Shown one piece after another: positions 41,246 to 53,060 of a stretch of 64,000 nucleotides of DNA. Made by a program: the position numbers and the translations under genes. How positions within the stretch are numbered: the first letter of the stretch is position 1; each line of letters begins with the position of its first letter. The notes below the pieces were generated by a model. That model was given only the letters and a program-made list of their open reading frames with translations, was not told the origin of the DNA and did no database searches. Source of the DNA: Liolophura sinensis (lineage: Eukaryota > Mollusca > Polyplacophora > Chitonida > Chitonidae); assembly GCF_032854445.1 (NCBI RefSeq), contig NC_088306.1, positions 23,097,764-23,161,763 on the forward strand. The letters are read 5' to 3'.

Positions 41246-42280
41246 CAACGATGTAAGAAATTCTAGACAGTATGTAGTTATTCGTTCAGTGTTTAATGAA
41301 TTGATATAATATTGGCCTAATGACCATCTTTTCTCAGAACGGAGTTCCCTTTCCATTGTCTTTGCATCTCTGTCCATCCGTATATCTGTATCTATGTGAA
41401 ACCCTCCCTCTTACACCTGTGTTTATAAAGGAGATAAACCCAGATAATAAACTATATATATATATTCCATATCAGAAAGTAGCGAGATAAAAAAAACCTT
41501 AACTATTTGTTTGTAAACATTATATTTCTGGGTTTGTTTCATTATTAACATACACTGTAGGTGAAGATGGAAAGATATCACATACAGATGGATGGGTAAA
41601 TATTACATAGATATAGCAAGATTTAGAAAGATGCAGGAAAAACACTATACGAAGCTAGGAATCAGGGGCGTCGCCAGTGGGGTCGTCGGGGCGAACGACC
41701 CACTTTTAAAAATCCATTTGACTTGAGGGTCGTGTAATATTTCGTAATTTACACTATGAAACGTTGTCACAAAATGTAAAAGAAAAAGGGCGACAAAAAC
41801 GTTGCAATGAATTGAAATATAGACCAGTAGCATGTATCCCCGGTTATGACCGATAGCCTGTAAATAACTAACGGTAGGCCAGTTCACTATAAAGGCTTCT
41901 CCCGCGAATTCTCTCATTGGCTATTTCCAGTGAAATTACTGTATAATTCTATTTATCCAACTTTTGTTGTTTTACAATCTGTTCAGCAGTAACATGATCA
42001 TTCGGAATAAACACCCGGACATGTGTTAGCAGTAACTGTTATAAGTTATTGTATAGCTCCACCACTATTTTATCTTCGCCCTAAATCTTAAAACCTGTAC
42101 TAATGTTCCTCGTCAGTGAATTGAATGAACGGCGGAAGACGAGAAAGATTACGTGATCAATTTACTTCAGAACTGGTGTTCTGCTGATGTCAGATGAAGA
42201 ACTACGAACCTTGAGCATGTGAACTATGTGCTATCATAGCTATAGCTCAGTGGCCATCCTACGTCGTCTCATCCAATTGT
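41246..42280. other. Intergenic DNA, LINE 3' flank then unknown
   Basis: Contains an AT microsatellite near 41451-41464 and otherwise no recognised feature. Confidence 0.4.
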
Positions 42281-42412
42281 TATTTATTTATTTATTTTAT
42301 TTGGTGTTTTACGTAGTGTTCAAGGATATGTAACTTATACGACGGTGGTGATCATTATTATCATAACTTCACTACCATCCGCAGGTTGCTACCATAGGTT
42401 GCTGGCGGGGGT
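42281..42412 (-). repeat. SINE family A 3' fragment, reversed
   Basis: TTATTTATTTATTTA tail, then TTGGTGTTTTACG, ACTTATACGACGGTGG and CCATCCGCAGGTTGC. Badly diverged. Confidence 0.7.
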
Positions 42413-43145
42413 GGTACCATTCGCGCACGCTTTGCACAGCCCTCTTGCGGCGGGCCGCGTGGCGAGATGTACTCATCCATCTTTCCTATTTATTTCATAG
42501 ATTGTGTGTGACCTTCTCCCAGCTATCACATGGTTGTCGCTACTCAGGTGTAACTCCTTATTAGGTTCGTCTTCGTTTATATTGGGTATTCTGCACTGCA
42601 GACGGCGTATAGCACAATTCAGGTGAGAGTTATATCTCGGTGAACATACAGGTGAATCCCTCTGCACTAATTTTTTTTTATTTAATTCAGGTTTAGAGAA
42701 TAAAGGGTTGAAGGTGCTCTATTCTGTGGTCTTGTTCAGAATATCAGAATATTACGGAGGCCGTTAAAAGAAATCAGGCATTTTTGTGAGATTTAAAGGA
42801 GATAACAGATAGTCCTGATGGAACATGTTAGTTTGCAAATGGATTTAATGACAAACAATTTTTAAATTGTAGATTATACCAGTTTAGATATCCCATATTT
42901 AAACTCATAGCGTTCGCATTAGTGTGAAGCTCCTGGGCCATTGTGCTGCGCCAGCACGCTAACCACGAGGGCACGGAGATTCCAGACGAATACAGTAAAT
43001 AAATATTTAATAATAACGCCATGGACTTGACAAGGTACAAGGTGTCTCTGGACAGTGCACGGTTTTGTCCTGAATTTATAATTTGAGACAGTAGAGGAAA
43101 AGAAATGTGGATGGTAATCAATAACACTGTTCTTTCCTGTTTCAG
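42413..43145. other. Intergenic DNA upstream of peptide gene 1
   Basis: Holds a SINE family A head fragment, reversed, at 42927-42981 (CTCCTGGGCCATTGTGCTGC...CACGGAG). The untranslated first exon and promoter of peptide gene 1 should lie here but were not identified. Confidence 0.45.
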
Positions 43146-43155
43146 ATCCATCATC

Positions 43156-45479
43156 ATGATGGACAAGAGGTATCTTGTGATTATGGTTCTCGTTTCGCTC
43201 TTTGCTTGCTGGATTCTGTCAGCCAAGGTGAGTCAGGTAATGATCTGCTATTAAATTATTAAACTATTGATAACTCCACATGAAAGTGGTTTGGTATTAG
43301 AGCATGTAACCAGTCTATTGGATTGAAGGTGTCTATTGGAGCATAGTGTTACAAACCCCGTCTGTAAACATTGTATAATATTTAAAATTTTTTTATTTGT
43401 CAGTGTCTGACCTACAGTTTTCCATCTGTGTAAATTATAGCCTGTGCTCTACTTCAGTCGATCTAGTGTGAGTTTAGTGCTGTTGTAAATAGAGTTTACA
43501 TTCTGGAAATAGGTATCGGTTTTGTAAGCATGTTTACGATCAAACTCTCCAGAATTTTTTCGTGTTGTCAGATGAAACATTCAAATCCAGCTCATGATTT
43601 ATCGGCTTCGGTATTACGTCGGGAGGTTAGCCAGATACCTGGTAAGGCGCGGTAGTTTCGCCTGATCTTAGCCCGATGGTTTACATCTATAAAGCTGGCT
43701 TCCATCACATTAGTAGCACAGTGTTAAACAAAATCAAAAAGGTAAATAAAATGGAAACAAAATGTATTCATCCGAGTGTATTTATCTCTCCTAGACTTCA
43801 CTATACTACCTAGATTCTTTTTTGGTTTATTGAAATTTCCACTGAGAATTAATGCGACAGAAAACCTTTGTACAACATGACACCATCAGGTAAAGGTAGT
43901 TTCAGGTAAATTGACACCTGTTGTACAGAGTGTTTTTTGTTGCATTACCCTGTCATTAGTTTAGAGAAGCCTCTCCATACCCGAAACTACTTGAAATTTA
44001 CGGGTTTTAACTTAATTTCGGTAGTGTTCATTTCTTCAAAGTTCCTTGAATTTCTAAATTGCGACTTTCGCATCTTGTCAATATGTTTAGTACGCATTCG
44101 AGTAGTATCTGAGGATAACCAACTGACGCGGCTGCTTATGTGAAAGGAATCCAGTGACTCAGTCATGTTTAGAAGGCAGAATGATAATGAAATAAATACG
44201 CAACAAACGAGACCGACCCATTAATGGAGAGATCAGCTATAGTTAAACCGTATGTCTGTAGGTTGATGCAGCTGACAAAGATAACCTGGAAGTCGTTGAT
44301 GTGAACGAGGTGAAAGAAAATGGTGAGTTTTCATTCATTACATTCCATTGAAAACTGCTTGCTGTTTATCTTTACTTAATTCAGGCCAAATTTCGAGCTT
44401 TATGTACTGTCTTAGTTCTTTGGTGGTTTGTGTTACACGTTGTTGGGGACTGATCTTGCGAATGTTGACCCGGAACGTTTATATTCCTTTACAGCTAGCA
44501 TACGAATGTCTGTCCATTTATTTGTCTTGTTGCTTATTCATTTATTCAATGCATATGCCATATCTAGGAAGATTGTGCCAGATTACAGGTTTAAGTGGGT
44601 AATTGATTAACTCAGGTTCGGTAGGGGTATAGTGGCAACAGTAGCAATATCATTAACAAGTTAAGTAATCAGCCGCCTGATATACTATCTTTCTCATTCC
44701 GAGTGCACAAAATACTAAAGGGCTTATGGTGGGAATTCAGGGCTGCTGATCATTCAAGCGGGGTCAGTGAAACAAAATGACACGAAAACAAGAAAATAAA
44801 ATAAGCGACAGATCAGTCAAGCAATTTTTACACAGGGCGTTAGTACCCAAGGCAGAATGCACGCATGCTGGTACTGCCTAACACCGTCGTACTTGTTTTG
44901 GCACGAAGACTACAACGGTACTGTGCAGCCATGGAGGTATATATCCTTATATGCCTGTACCACAGGGAGGATGGTTTCAATTTTGACATTGCAAATTATC
45001 CTCACTTACACAGCAATATACCGAATGGTTCTGCTTATGGTGTGTATATACCTCGTGTTGTAGCATTTGTTAGATCATATGTGCTGTTTGGCAATATGAG
45101 TCAAAGTCACAAGTCATTATTGTACAAAATAAGGCGTTCAGTGAATGAACGGTTTGTAGCTTAACGCCACAATACCTCGGCCATATCGCGGCGAGCTAAG
45201 GCTTTGAGGATAATCCATCCTTTCACTGCATGAATCTATCCTAATTTCTTACTCCATATATTTTTTCGGTGTTTGGGGATTTGTGTTGAAAGGCCGTTAT
45301 ATGAATATCCTCATTTTATCCTCTGTCTTCTAATTATTGCCGACATCGGCTTTATTGCAGACCCGCTTTCTGGACGAGGAAGGCGTTCGAATACTGGATG
45401 CACTTTTGGGAGAGTTTGGGGTTGTGCTCACTCCTCTAAGAATTATAGGCGTGTGAAAATGCCAAGACGGCGACATTAA
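43156..45479 (+). CDS. Secreted cationic prepropeptide, gene 1 (83 aa, 3 exons)
   Basis: Exons by GT-AG rules: 43146-43227 (ATG 43156), 44262-44322, 45361-45479. Residues 1-24 are a classic signal peptide (MM.KRYLVIMVLVSLFACWIL). Exon 2 gives an acidic pro-region (VDAADKDNLEVVDVNEVKEN). Exon 3 gives SGRGRR, a basic processing site, then a 30-residue putative mature peptide starting SNTGCTF, with two Cys and ending in a run of Lys/Arg (KMPRRRH). AATAAA is at 45632-45637. The first ATG is part of an ATGATG pair just after a TTTCAG acceptor, implying an upstream noncoding exon. A paralogue at 55.2-58.6 kb shares exons 1 and 2. A secreted antimicrobial or signalling peptide is inferred; the family is not recognised. 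Activity is not shown by sequence. Confidence 0.75.
44347..44474 (+). repeat. Dispersed unknown repeat, copy 2
   Basis: In intron 2 of peptide gene 1. Shares TTGAAAACTG, TTAGTTCTTTGGTGGTTTGT and GTTGTTGGGGACTGATCTTG blocks with copies at 11221 and 63016. Confidence 0.5.
44900..45164 (+). pseudogene. Reverse transcriptase-type retroelement fragment
   Basis: Inside intron 2 of peptide gene 1. Encodes FDIANYPHLHSNIPNGSAYG followed by VYIPRVVAFVRSYVLFGNMS, a pattern seen near the C-terminus of retroelement polymerase ORFs in marine invertebrates, then a basic KIRRSVNERF end. No catalytic YADD motif is present. A short relic. Confidence 0.5.
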
Positions 45480-45631
45480 AAAAGAAAATGCATAAAGTAT
45501 AGCATTGTGAAGCACTAAATCAAACACGAATAGAAATACAAGCCGATCTGTGGAACATTCCTTGTAAACTTGTAAACCTATGGTTTTTCTTGATGCAACT
45601 GTAATGTTTCTTTACAGTCTGAGTTAAACTA

Positions 45632-45637
45632 AATAAA
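45632..45637 (+). terminator. Polyadenylation signal of peptide gene 1
   Basis: AATAAAGACAGAAAATG, 153 bp after the stop. The same context occurs after peptide gene 2 at 58546. Confidence 0.75.
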
Positions 45638-46564
45638 GACAGAAAATGATATCGTTTATTCATTGCCCTTATCTTTTAAACAGAAGACTTAATCTTTTCC
45701 TTTCATTTATATAGGTTTTTAAATATTTATTTTATTGCTTTTAACTGCATGATAATGAATTTGTCAGTTTTACGATGGCAGTCAGCTTTACGAGAAGACC
45801 AGGGATAGACATTTGGAAAGTTATTAACGAACTTTCCTATGTAGGGCGCACGCAAGTCATATGTTTGATTTTAATTTATTTCATTAGTGTTTTACGCCGT
45901 ATTTTTGAAAGGGAAGTCCTACGAACACTGTCGGCCAATTTTGGTCCCTAAAACCCTTGTACAATAAGAACAGGTTTTGAATCAGAAAGTAAGACGGGTA
46001 TGCGTGTGAACTTGCCTGACCAGGTATATATCCCTTTACCAAAAATAATTTGAATAATAAAATAAAGAATAAAAATAATAGTAATAAATCATTAAAACGC
46101 CGTGATTTGTTGGCTTTCGAAGTCGATGCAGTCCTATAACTCATTACGTGTTCATTGCCCTTTAACTATTTTGAACCTACAAATCTCCATGTTTCAATCC
46201 GCAGCATGTAGTAATTGCGGCACGTTCGAGCGTTTGCATAAGTAATTTCTAGGGTAGTCGTTTTGCAATTGAAGGCAAGGCTTCGTGATGTTACTGTTAT
46301 CTGACACCTCGATGGTGTTGCATAATGACCTCACTGTATCAATCAAAGGTGTAAATTTCTACAGAGAATCGAAGGGAAAACTCTTTGTTTAGCAATGAAA
46401 GTATCACGACGTTGCCGCGGGTCATTTCTTTCGCATGATAACTTCGTTGAATATAAAAAATATTAATCCCCCATATTTCTGTATCCTCTCACTAGGTAAC
46501 CGTTTTTAGTGCTTATACTAGCAGTAAGTGCTGGGAAGTTAAATTCTTTAAAGGGGTACAGAAT
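45638..46564. other. Intergenic DNA
   Basis: Near 45865-45905 a weak reversed SINE A end (ATTTCATTAGTGTTTTACGC). No gene. Confidence 0.4.
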
Positions 46565-47455
46565 CGATTTTGACTGGCTGATGTGAGAGATAGGCAAGTC
46601 TAGGCTATGTCTTGTCTCACTGACTGGCTGATGTGAGAGATAGGCAAGTCTAGGCTATGTCTTGTCAATTCTGACTGGCTGATGTGAGAGATAGGCAAGT
46701 CTAGGCTATGCCTTGTCTGACTGACTGATGTGAGCGATAGTCAAGTCTAGGCTATGTCTTGTCTCACTGACTGATGTGAGAGATAGGCAAGTCTAGGCTA
46801 TGCCTTGTCTGACTGACTGATGTGAGCGATAGTCAAGTCTAGGCTATGTCTTGTCTCACTGACTGATGTGAGAGATAGGCAAACCTAGGCTATGCCTTGT
46901 CATTTCTGACTGGCTGATGTGAGAGATAGGCAAGTCTAGGCTATGTCTTGTCAATTCTGACTGGCTGATGTGAGAGATAGGCAAGTCTAGGCTATGCCTT
47001 GTCTGACTGACTGATGTGAGCGATAGTCAAGTCTAGGCTATGTCTTGTCTCACTGACTGATGTGAGGGATAGGCAAACCTAGGCTATGCCTTGTCAATTC
47101 TGACTGGCTGATGTGAGAGATAGGCAAGTCTAGGCTATGTCTTGTCAATTCTGACTGGCTGATGTGAGAGATAGGCAAGTCTAGGCTACGTCTTGTCAAT
47201 TCTGACTGGCTGATGTGAGAGATAGGCAAGTCTAGGCTATGTCTTGTCAATTCTGACTGGTTGATGTGGGAGGTAGGCAAGCCTAGGCTATGCCTTGTCA
47301 ATTCTGAGTGGCTGATGTGAGAGATAGGCAAGTCTAGGCTATGCCTTGTCAATTCTCACTGGCTGATGTGAGAGATAGTCAAGTCTAAGCTATGTCTTGT
47401 CTGACTGACTGATGTGAGAGATAGGCAAGTCTAGGCCATGCCTTGTCCCAGCTGA
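46565..47455. repeat. 51-bp/46-bp minisatellite, about 18 copies
   Basis: Unit CTGACTGGCTGATGTGAGAG, then ATAGGCAAGTCTAGGCTATG, then TCTTGTCAATT. A shorter form (about 46 bp; CTTGTCTGACTGACTGATG junction) alternates with the long form in the first half, as two-unit higher-order repeats; the second half is all long form. 51 is a multiple of three, so a spurious repetitive minus frame appears. Confidence 0.95.
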
Positions 47456-47747
47456 GTATTTAGGTGCGGTACATTTATTCAAGCGTGACCAAGGCTGCAT
47501 GTTTTAAGCCAGGAAACTTTGTCTCCTCTGTCAGCCATTCAGCGTCGATTCTGTATCCTTTGAAGGTCGGTTGTTAGCGCTGGATTATCAGTTACTGATA
47601 TATAGTATTTTGTATCTGATTTCAAATTTTAGATCAGCTTTCAAGGATTTTAAAATTTTTTTATCGTATTTTTGTTGAGTAATACGTGGACAATGAGCTC
47701 TTCATTTTTTATTGGAAGCGGACCGTAGTCTTGTGTACTCGAGATAT
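47456..47747. other. Intergenic spacer
   Basis: No recognised feature between two repeat arrays. Confidence 0.35.
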
Positions 47748-47842
47748 GGTGTACGCCATCGGGATCTGACCGCCATCGGGCTCTGACCGCCATCGGGTGT
47801 TGATCGCCATAGAGGGGTGACCGCCATCGGGAGCTAACCGAA
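47748..47842. repeat. Short GACCGCCATCGGG tandem repeat
   Basis: About five units of 17-18 bp (CGCCATCGGGCTCTGAC type), diverged. Confidence 0.8.
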
Positions 47843-47851
47843 GTCACGTCA

Positions 47852-47903
47852 TATTCAGTCATATGACGTCATATTCAGTCATATGACGTCATATTCAGTC
47901 ATA
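47852..47903. repeat. 20-bp tandem repeat GTCATATTCAGTCATATGAC
   Basis: Two full units and a partial one. Each unit carries the palindrome GTCATATGAC. Confidence 0.85.
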
Positions 47904-47909
47904 ATAATC

Positions 47910-48133
47910 CTATTTCCACCGCTCTTTTATCTAGTGCTCCTTTATTGAGACGACTTACCGCGGGCAATTAAGCAGCTCCACCCGAACCATTATACTGATA
48001 CGGGTCAACCAGTCGTTGCATTAGCCCCTTAACGCTGAACGCCAAGCGTTTAAAGTCTTAAGTGTGACTAGACCCAAGATTGACCCCGGATCTCCCGCCC
48101 CCCAAAAGCGGAAGCTCTACGAAACTGTGCCAT
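47910..48133 (-). repeat. SINE family B copy, reversed
   Basis: ATTATACTGATACGGGTCAACCAGTCG, AACGCCAAGCG and TTGACCCCGGATC (reverse of the B box) are visible. The end near 48100 is the tRNA-like head. Confidence 0.75.
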
Positions 48134-48344
48134 AACTTTGTGTACACAGCCTCTGTATACTGTGTGAAAAAATATTGATATTAAATCATCGATTGTGCAG
48201 TACTCACTCAAGACAGTATGTATATATGTATAGGTGTGTGTCCCTGCATGCTTGAAGTTTAGCCTTGTACTTAACAATTTTTCTGTCACATTACCACGAG
48301 GAGTATAGGTTCTATGTAGTGTGTCTCTAGTGACAGGGACATGA

Positions 48345-48400
48345 CACCCCACCCAGTCACATTATACTGACATCGTGTCAACCAGTTTCCTTCACATCAC
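48345..48400 (-). repeat. SINE family B fragment, reversed
   Basis: CACATTATACTGACATCGTGTCAACCAG matches the family B middle. Confidence 0.55.
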
Positions 48401-48425
48401 GCTTCCTCATGTATCTAGTTTCCAT

Positions 48426-48655
48426 TTGGTTTATTTATTTGACTCGATGTTTTACACCGTGCTCAAGGATATTTCACTTAAACGACGGTGGACAGCATTT
48501 TGGTGGGACGAAACCATACAGGACCCGGGAAAAACTCATGACCATCCACAGGTTGCAGACAGACCTACCTATATAGGGCCAGTTTCCTTGTGTGTCATGT
48601 TTCTTGTGCTTACGCACTAAGCCCTTCCCCCACCCCCGGCCACGGAGGCTCCCAG
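48426..48655 (-). repeat. SINE family A copy, reversed
   Basis: TTTATTTATTTGA tail, GTTTTACACCGTGCTCAAGG, ACGACGGTGGACAGCATTTTGG, and head GGCCACGGAGGCTCC. The B-box region is partly lost. Confidence 0.8.
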
Positions 48656-48779
48656 TGGTATTTACTTGCCATGATTTGGCATGCAAATATTTTTAGAACA
48701 TCTAATATTGTTAATAGTTAATGAAAATCTACGTTGTGGCTAAATGCGGCATGGTAAAACATGACTTGTTTTGACCTCA

Positions 48780-49062
48780 AAGTCATGGCTGGTTGGATGC
48801 TTGAATGATTGGCTGTTTGCTTGGTTGGTTGGTTGGTTTGTTGGATGGTTGGATGGTTGGTTCGTAGGTTGATTGGATGGATGATTGGTTGGGTGGTTGG
48901 TTGGTTGTTTGGATGGACGGTTAGATGATTGATTGCTTGGTTGGTTGGTTAGTTTGTTGGTTGGATTGTTGATTGGTTGTTTGGTTGGAGTGTTGGAGTG
49001 TTGGTTGGTTGGTTGGTTGGTTGGTTGATAGTTTAGTTGGATCGTTTGCTGGTGGGATGAGG
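48780..49062. repeat. (TTGG/TGGA)n simple repeat
   Basis: About 280 bp of interspersed TTGG, TTGA and TGGA tetramers. Minus-strand frames rich in N, T, P and Q are by-products. Confidence 0.9.
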
Positions 49063-49389
49063 TTGGCGTCTCCATTCAGCTCAATGATGTGCGCCACGTA
49101 CAATACAAAGATTTGAAAAAAAAAACAATGCATGAAAAAAAAAACAGGGGTCAAGAAGAAGTCACATAAGGATTTACATACATGCAACTAAAAAAAGCAT
49201 GTGAGTCCCACTCACATGCACACGGGTAAAGTAGGTAGATACACGCGGCAAAAAGGAACAAAAGGTTCAAGTACATGCACTCAACCAATCATACAAGAAG
49301 TCTATGCATGCAAAGTAAGAGGGATCAAGAAGAAATCCCATCATGACCACAGCCATGCTTCAAAAAGTGCAGTAAATAGAGTGGTAAAA

Positions 49390-49512
49390 GAGGTAAGAGA
49401 GGTAGATACATGCAGCGAAAGGTAGATACATGCAGCGAAAGGTAGATACATGCAGCGAAAGTAGATACATGCAGCGAAAGGTAGATACATGCAGCGAAAG
49501 AAGCGAAAGGTT
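49390..49512. repeat. 20-21-bp tandem repeat AGGTAGATACATGCAGCGAA
   Basis: Five near-identical units with one lacking a G, then a degraded unit. Confidence 0.9.
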
Positions 49513-50449
49513 AAGGTATATGCAATCATTCCGTCATGTAAGGTTTAACCAGGCACCATGCAAGTAAAAACTTGGCCACAACTTTGACAATATTGTCAGG
49601 GTTTCTTATCATACAGGTCATACAGACAATTGACAGTTGTTTACTTGCTATTTTATCAGTGTCATCATCTAGATACGAGACATTTTTTTCCACTTTTCTA
49701 TCATCTTTGCTGTCAGACAAGTCCGACATTGTTCGAGCACAGCTCTATAACCCAGACGGAAAAGGTCAGGACTCGAGAGAAACTGTGCTCGAAGGGAAAC
49801 CTGTGGAAACCAGATAAGGTCATCATCATTCCAACGACCGGCGATGACACAAGGTGATGGCATGGTGATGCGAAACGATTCAACGATGGCGCGAAGCGAT
49901 GACAAGATGGCGTTAAGCAACGATGGGACGAGGCGATGACACGCGTTATCGCTTCGTGCCATCGTGTCAGTGCTTAGTACTATAGTGCCATCGCTTCGTG
50001 CCGTCGCCCTCCCAAAAGTACTCACGTGACCAGTACAGTGCGTTGTGATCTTTATTTTCATTTTCAGCTATTGACATTTGTCCATTTTTTTTCATTTGTT
50101 TGTTTATCGTCAGTGTTTATCCTTAAGCGTGTACAAACAGGAAGTGGAACTAATCATGACGTCACCTGAGGCAATGAGCTCTTGGCGTTGAAACCAGGTT
50201 TAAGGAGTATAACATTGTGAATTAGAAAAATTATTCTAACTGCATTTTTCTTTACAATAAAATAAACTCACAACATATCAATGAAGTTGTGATGTTATGT
50301 GTTCACTAAGAAAAGGTAATTTTGGTAGCGAGTATGACTGATTTGACAGATAGCTGAATATAGGCGACTGGTTAAAGAATTGGACCATAGCAATAATTGT
50401 ATGCACTATATTAAGATAAGGGTAAAAAAAATTAAAGGAGTACAATTTC
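49513..50449. other. Intergenic DNA with inverted-repeat cluster
   Basis: At about 49858-50010 ACGATGGCGCGAAGCGATGAC-type motifs occur in both orientations (forward near 49880, reversed near 49948 and 49990), so the transcript could fold. No gene. Confidence 0.45.
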
Positions 50450-50659
50450 CCGTGCACGACGGCGGTCAGCATTATGTTGTGAGGAAACCGGGCACAGCCC
50501 GGGGAAAACCAACGACCATCCGCAGGTTGGTGAAGACCTTCCCACATACCGCCGGAGAGGAAGCCAGCATGAGCTGGAACTCACAGCGACCGCATTGGTG
50601 AGACACTCCTGGGTCATAACGCTGCGCTAGAGCGCTAACCAACTGAGCCACGGAGGCCC
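50450..50659 (-). repeat. SINE family A copy, reversed, with intact tRNA head
   Basis: Ends TAACCAACTGAGCCACGGAGG, the reverse of the tRNA-like 5' end with A box. The 3' A-rich tail and GAAATATTC block are missing at the left. Confidence 0.85.
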
Positions 50660-51800
50660 TCACTGCATTCAGGAAATGAATGCGTATGGCTAGATCCAAA
50701 ACATCCGATGTCCCACCACCAGTAACGTGACAACGTTACTTTTCATTACGTTTCCGGTGAAAGAAATTGTGGAGTCACGACTTCACAGAAAGACTGACCA
50801 TTTGTAACTAATGTGTAGGACATCCAGTTGACCTATTTGCAACAATACTGCTTATGATTGGTCAGTTCCGTGTTCTTGATTGACGGTTTGGAGGATCTAT
50901 TACAATTTACAGAGAGGAATCAACAACGTCCCGAAGTACTCAAGGCGGGAAAATAAACCACTTGTCGGACTATCATCAGTAAATTGAGGAATTCTTTAGT
51001 GATGGCAGCACTTAGGCGGCATGGACTCGCCCTCGCACAATAAAACACGGTATATGTACACGCACCTAATCACTCCTCGACGTCATATGACCGAAAATTG
51101 TTAAGTATAAGCACATTCTGACACCCATCCTGAGTATGAGTTTACCTCAGTTAAACTTTGGGTGTAGTTTACTGGATCAGTTTTTTCTCTCTAAAGATCC
51201 TTTTCAAGAGTGTGAAATAAAATCTGAACGGAGAAAAAAGTTAAAAGCAGATCGTCATTCATACTGGATGTATAGCACATTTACACCTGTAAGGGTGTAC
51301 AATGTGTTTGCACGCAATACAGCGCAGTAATACTAGACGGGCCTACTAAAAGAGCCAAGCTGTGCGTACCCAGAAATATTCAACATCTACAGTTCTATTT
51401 AACGTCACTGTTATATGATATACTTTAGAAGAACAGGAAACTTTAAAGGCAGATCTCTGATAAATATGTATACATGAGCTTCAAGGCAATTCCACTCGCA
51501 GAACACAACAAAACATAACCTGTATAGGTTAAAATAAGTCAGCAGATGGATTGCAATTTAACGCCTAACCCAATAATTTTTCACCTGTACTTTTCACTGG
51601 CTGTCAGTTTTAAATGGATAAATGAAACGAGAATGCCCTAGTTAAACCACCGATATTAGGCAACATACTGACGTGTGACGTACAGATGTGCAAGCCATAC
51701 TGTATTCTCCATTATGCTAAGACCCATTCCGTCCCTTCGATTGAACCTCTGCAGAAACCGGTAACCGGTAGGTTACCGGTTTGATAATATATTAATTGCT
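50660..51800. other. Intergenic DNA with SINE B 3' fragment
   Basis: A family B 3' piece lies at about 51005-51112 (GACGTCATATGACCGAAAATTG). CCGGTAACCGGTAGGTTACCGGT near 51757-51780 is a compact palindromic cluster. No gene. Confidence 0.45.
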
Positions 51801-51893
51801 GTATTTATTAGATTGGTGTTTTACGCCGTACTCCAGGATATTTCACTTATACGACGGCGACCAACATTATAGTGGGAGGAAACGATAAAATAT
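51801..51893 (-). repeat. SINE family A 3' fragment, reversed
   Basis: TTATTAGATTGGTGTTTTACGCCG through ATAGTGGGAGGAAAC. Only the 3' third is present. Confidence 0.85.
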
Positions 51894-52291
51894 ATTATTC
51901 CATATTTTAATCAGGCCACATGTTTAACCAATCAACGCGCCCTTTACACGGTGATTATTTCGGATCTCCCTTTCTACGTTGTAGCGCAGATTTGCTGATC
52001 CAGGTCTTCACACAGCTGCAGTGCTTTCAACAATCAAAAGACTTTCATACCCGACTTCGTTTTTTTTTCTCCCATTCATCCATTCAGACCGCTTGATCCC
52101 GATCATGTGAACCACTGCTTTGTCGTAACAATTATCAGTGAGTGTTACTATCTTCTTCAGAGCGAAAACTGACCGACTCAGATCTGTGGCCGGGGATTAA
52201 CCATTTTGGTTCCTCACTTGATTTACCACTACCCCGCCTTTTCCCTTCAACTTGGGGGAATTAAAATGAGTTTAGGTCGTCCTACGATCCT
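51894..52291. other. Intergenic DNA
   Basis: No recognised feature. Confidence 0.35.
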
Positions 52292-52510
52292 GTCGAAAAG
52301 TTTGAGAAAACATTGTCATCGTGAGCATCTGTCATCGTCCGAACAGATTCAGTTTGTTTGCGCTTAGGTCGACAACGACTGGCGGCATCTGTCAGCTCTG
52401 ACGTAGAAGTGTGACACGTGACCAGCTACATGTGATGTTTCACAGTAACCAGCTATATGTAAACTGCGCATGACTGGGTGGAAACATGCGTAGATCGATA
52501 GACCTGGAGG
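52292..52510 (+). repeat. Diverged direct duplication, copy 1
   Basis: Shares GTCGAAAAGT.TGAGA, ATCGTGAGC.TCTGTC, CAGATT, TTTG.TTGCGCTTAGG and CGTAGATC.A..GA.CTGGA.GCA with 52852-53060. Confidence 0.6.
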
Positions 52511-52851
52511 CAACTGGATTCACTGAAGAGCAGAAAAGTAGAACATCTATGTTAAACACCGAGTAATTGCTGAGTCATGCACGAGAGCTTAAACCCAAAC
52601 TCAACTTAACCCGACGTCGAGTCGTAAGCGTTCGTGTAACCCAAAATAACGCGTAGATTCACCTAGAGTTGCGTACTGTTCGTTATATGAGTATGAAAGT
52701 TCAATTCAAAGTCGCGTGACCCCCTGCGACTGGTATCATCTCCGTACTACCAGTTGAGTTTGGTTCAGTGGCGTCTTAAGCTCTCGTATATGTTGAGATT
52801 AAGTAATTGGGTTCAACTTGTCAATGTAGACCTACACGTACCGTTTATGCG
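52511..52851. other. Spacer between duplicated segments
   Basis: No recognised feature. Confidence 0.35.
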
Positions 52852-53060
52852 TCGAAAAGTCTGAGACAGCCTTCTATATAACCTTGCGATCGTGAGCGTC
52901 TGTCTGTGTCCGACCAGATTACTTTTGCTTGCGCTTAGGCCAGCGAAGACCGTCGACATCATTAAGTAATGTGACCGTAACTTGTCGCGTGTGATACGGC
53001 TGTGTGCAAGCTGTGCTCAACGGCTGCAAATTCGCGTAGATCTACCGATCTGGATGCAGT
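52852..53060 (+). repeat. Diverged direct duplication, copy 2
   Basis: Second copy of 52292-52510, about 70% similar by eye, with small gaps. Function unknown. Confidence 0.6.

Noticed and set aside
47050-47352. 100-codon minus frame of repeated 17-residue units
   Set aside because: A by-product of the 51-bp minisatellite, whose length is a multiple of three; no start context or domain.
48740-49075. Asn/Thr/Pro/Gln-rich frame resembling an antifreeze or mucin repeat
   Set aside because: Translation of a TTGG-type simple repeat.
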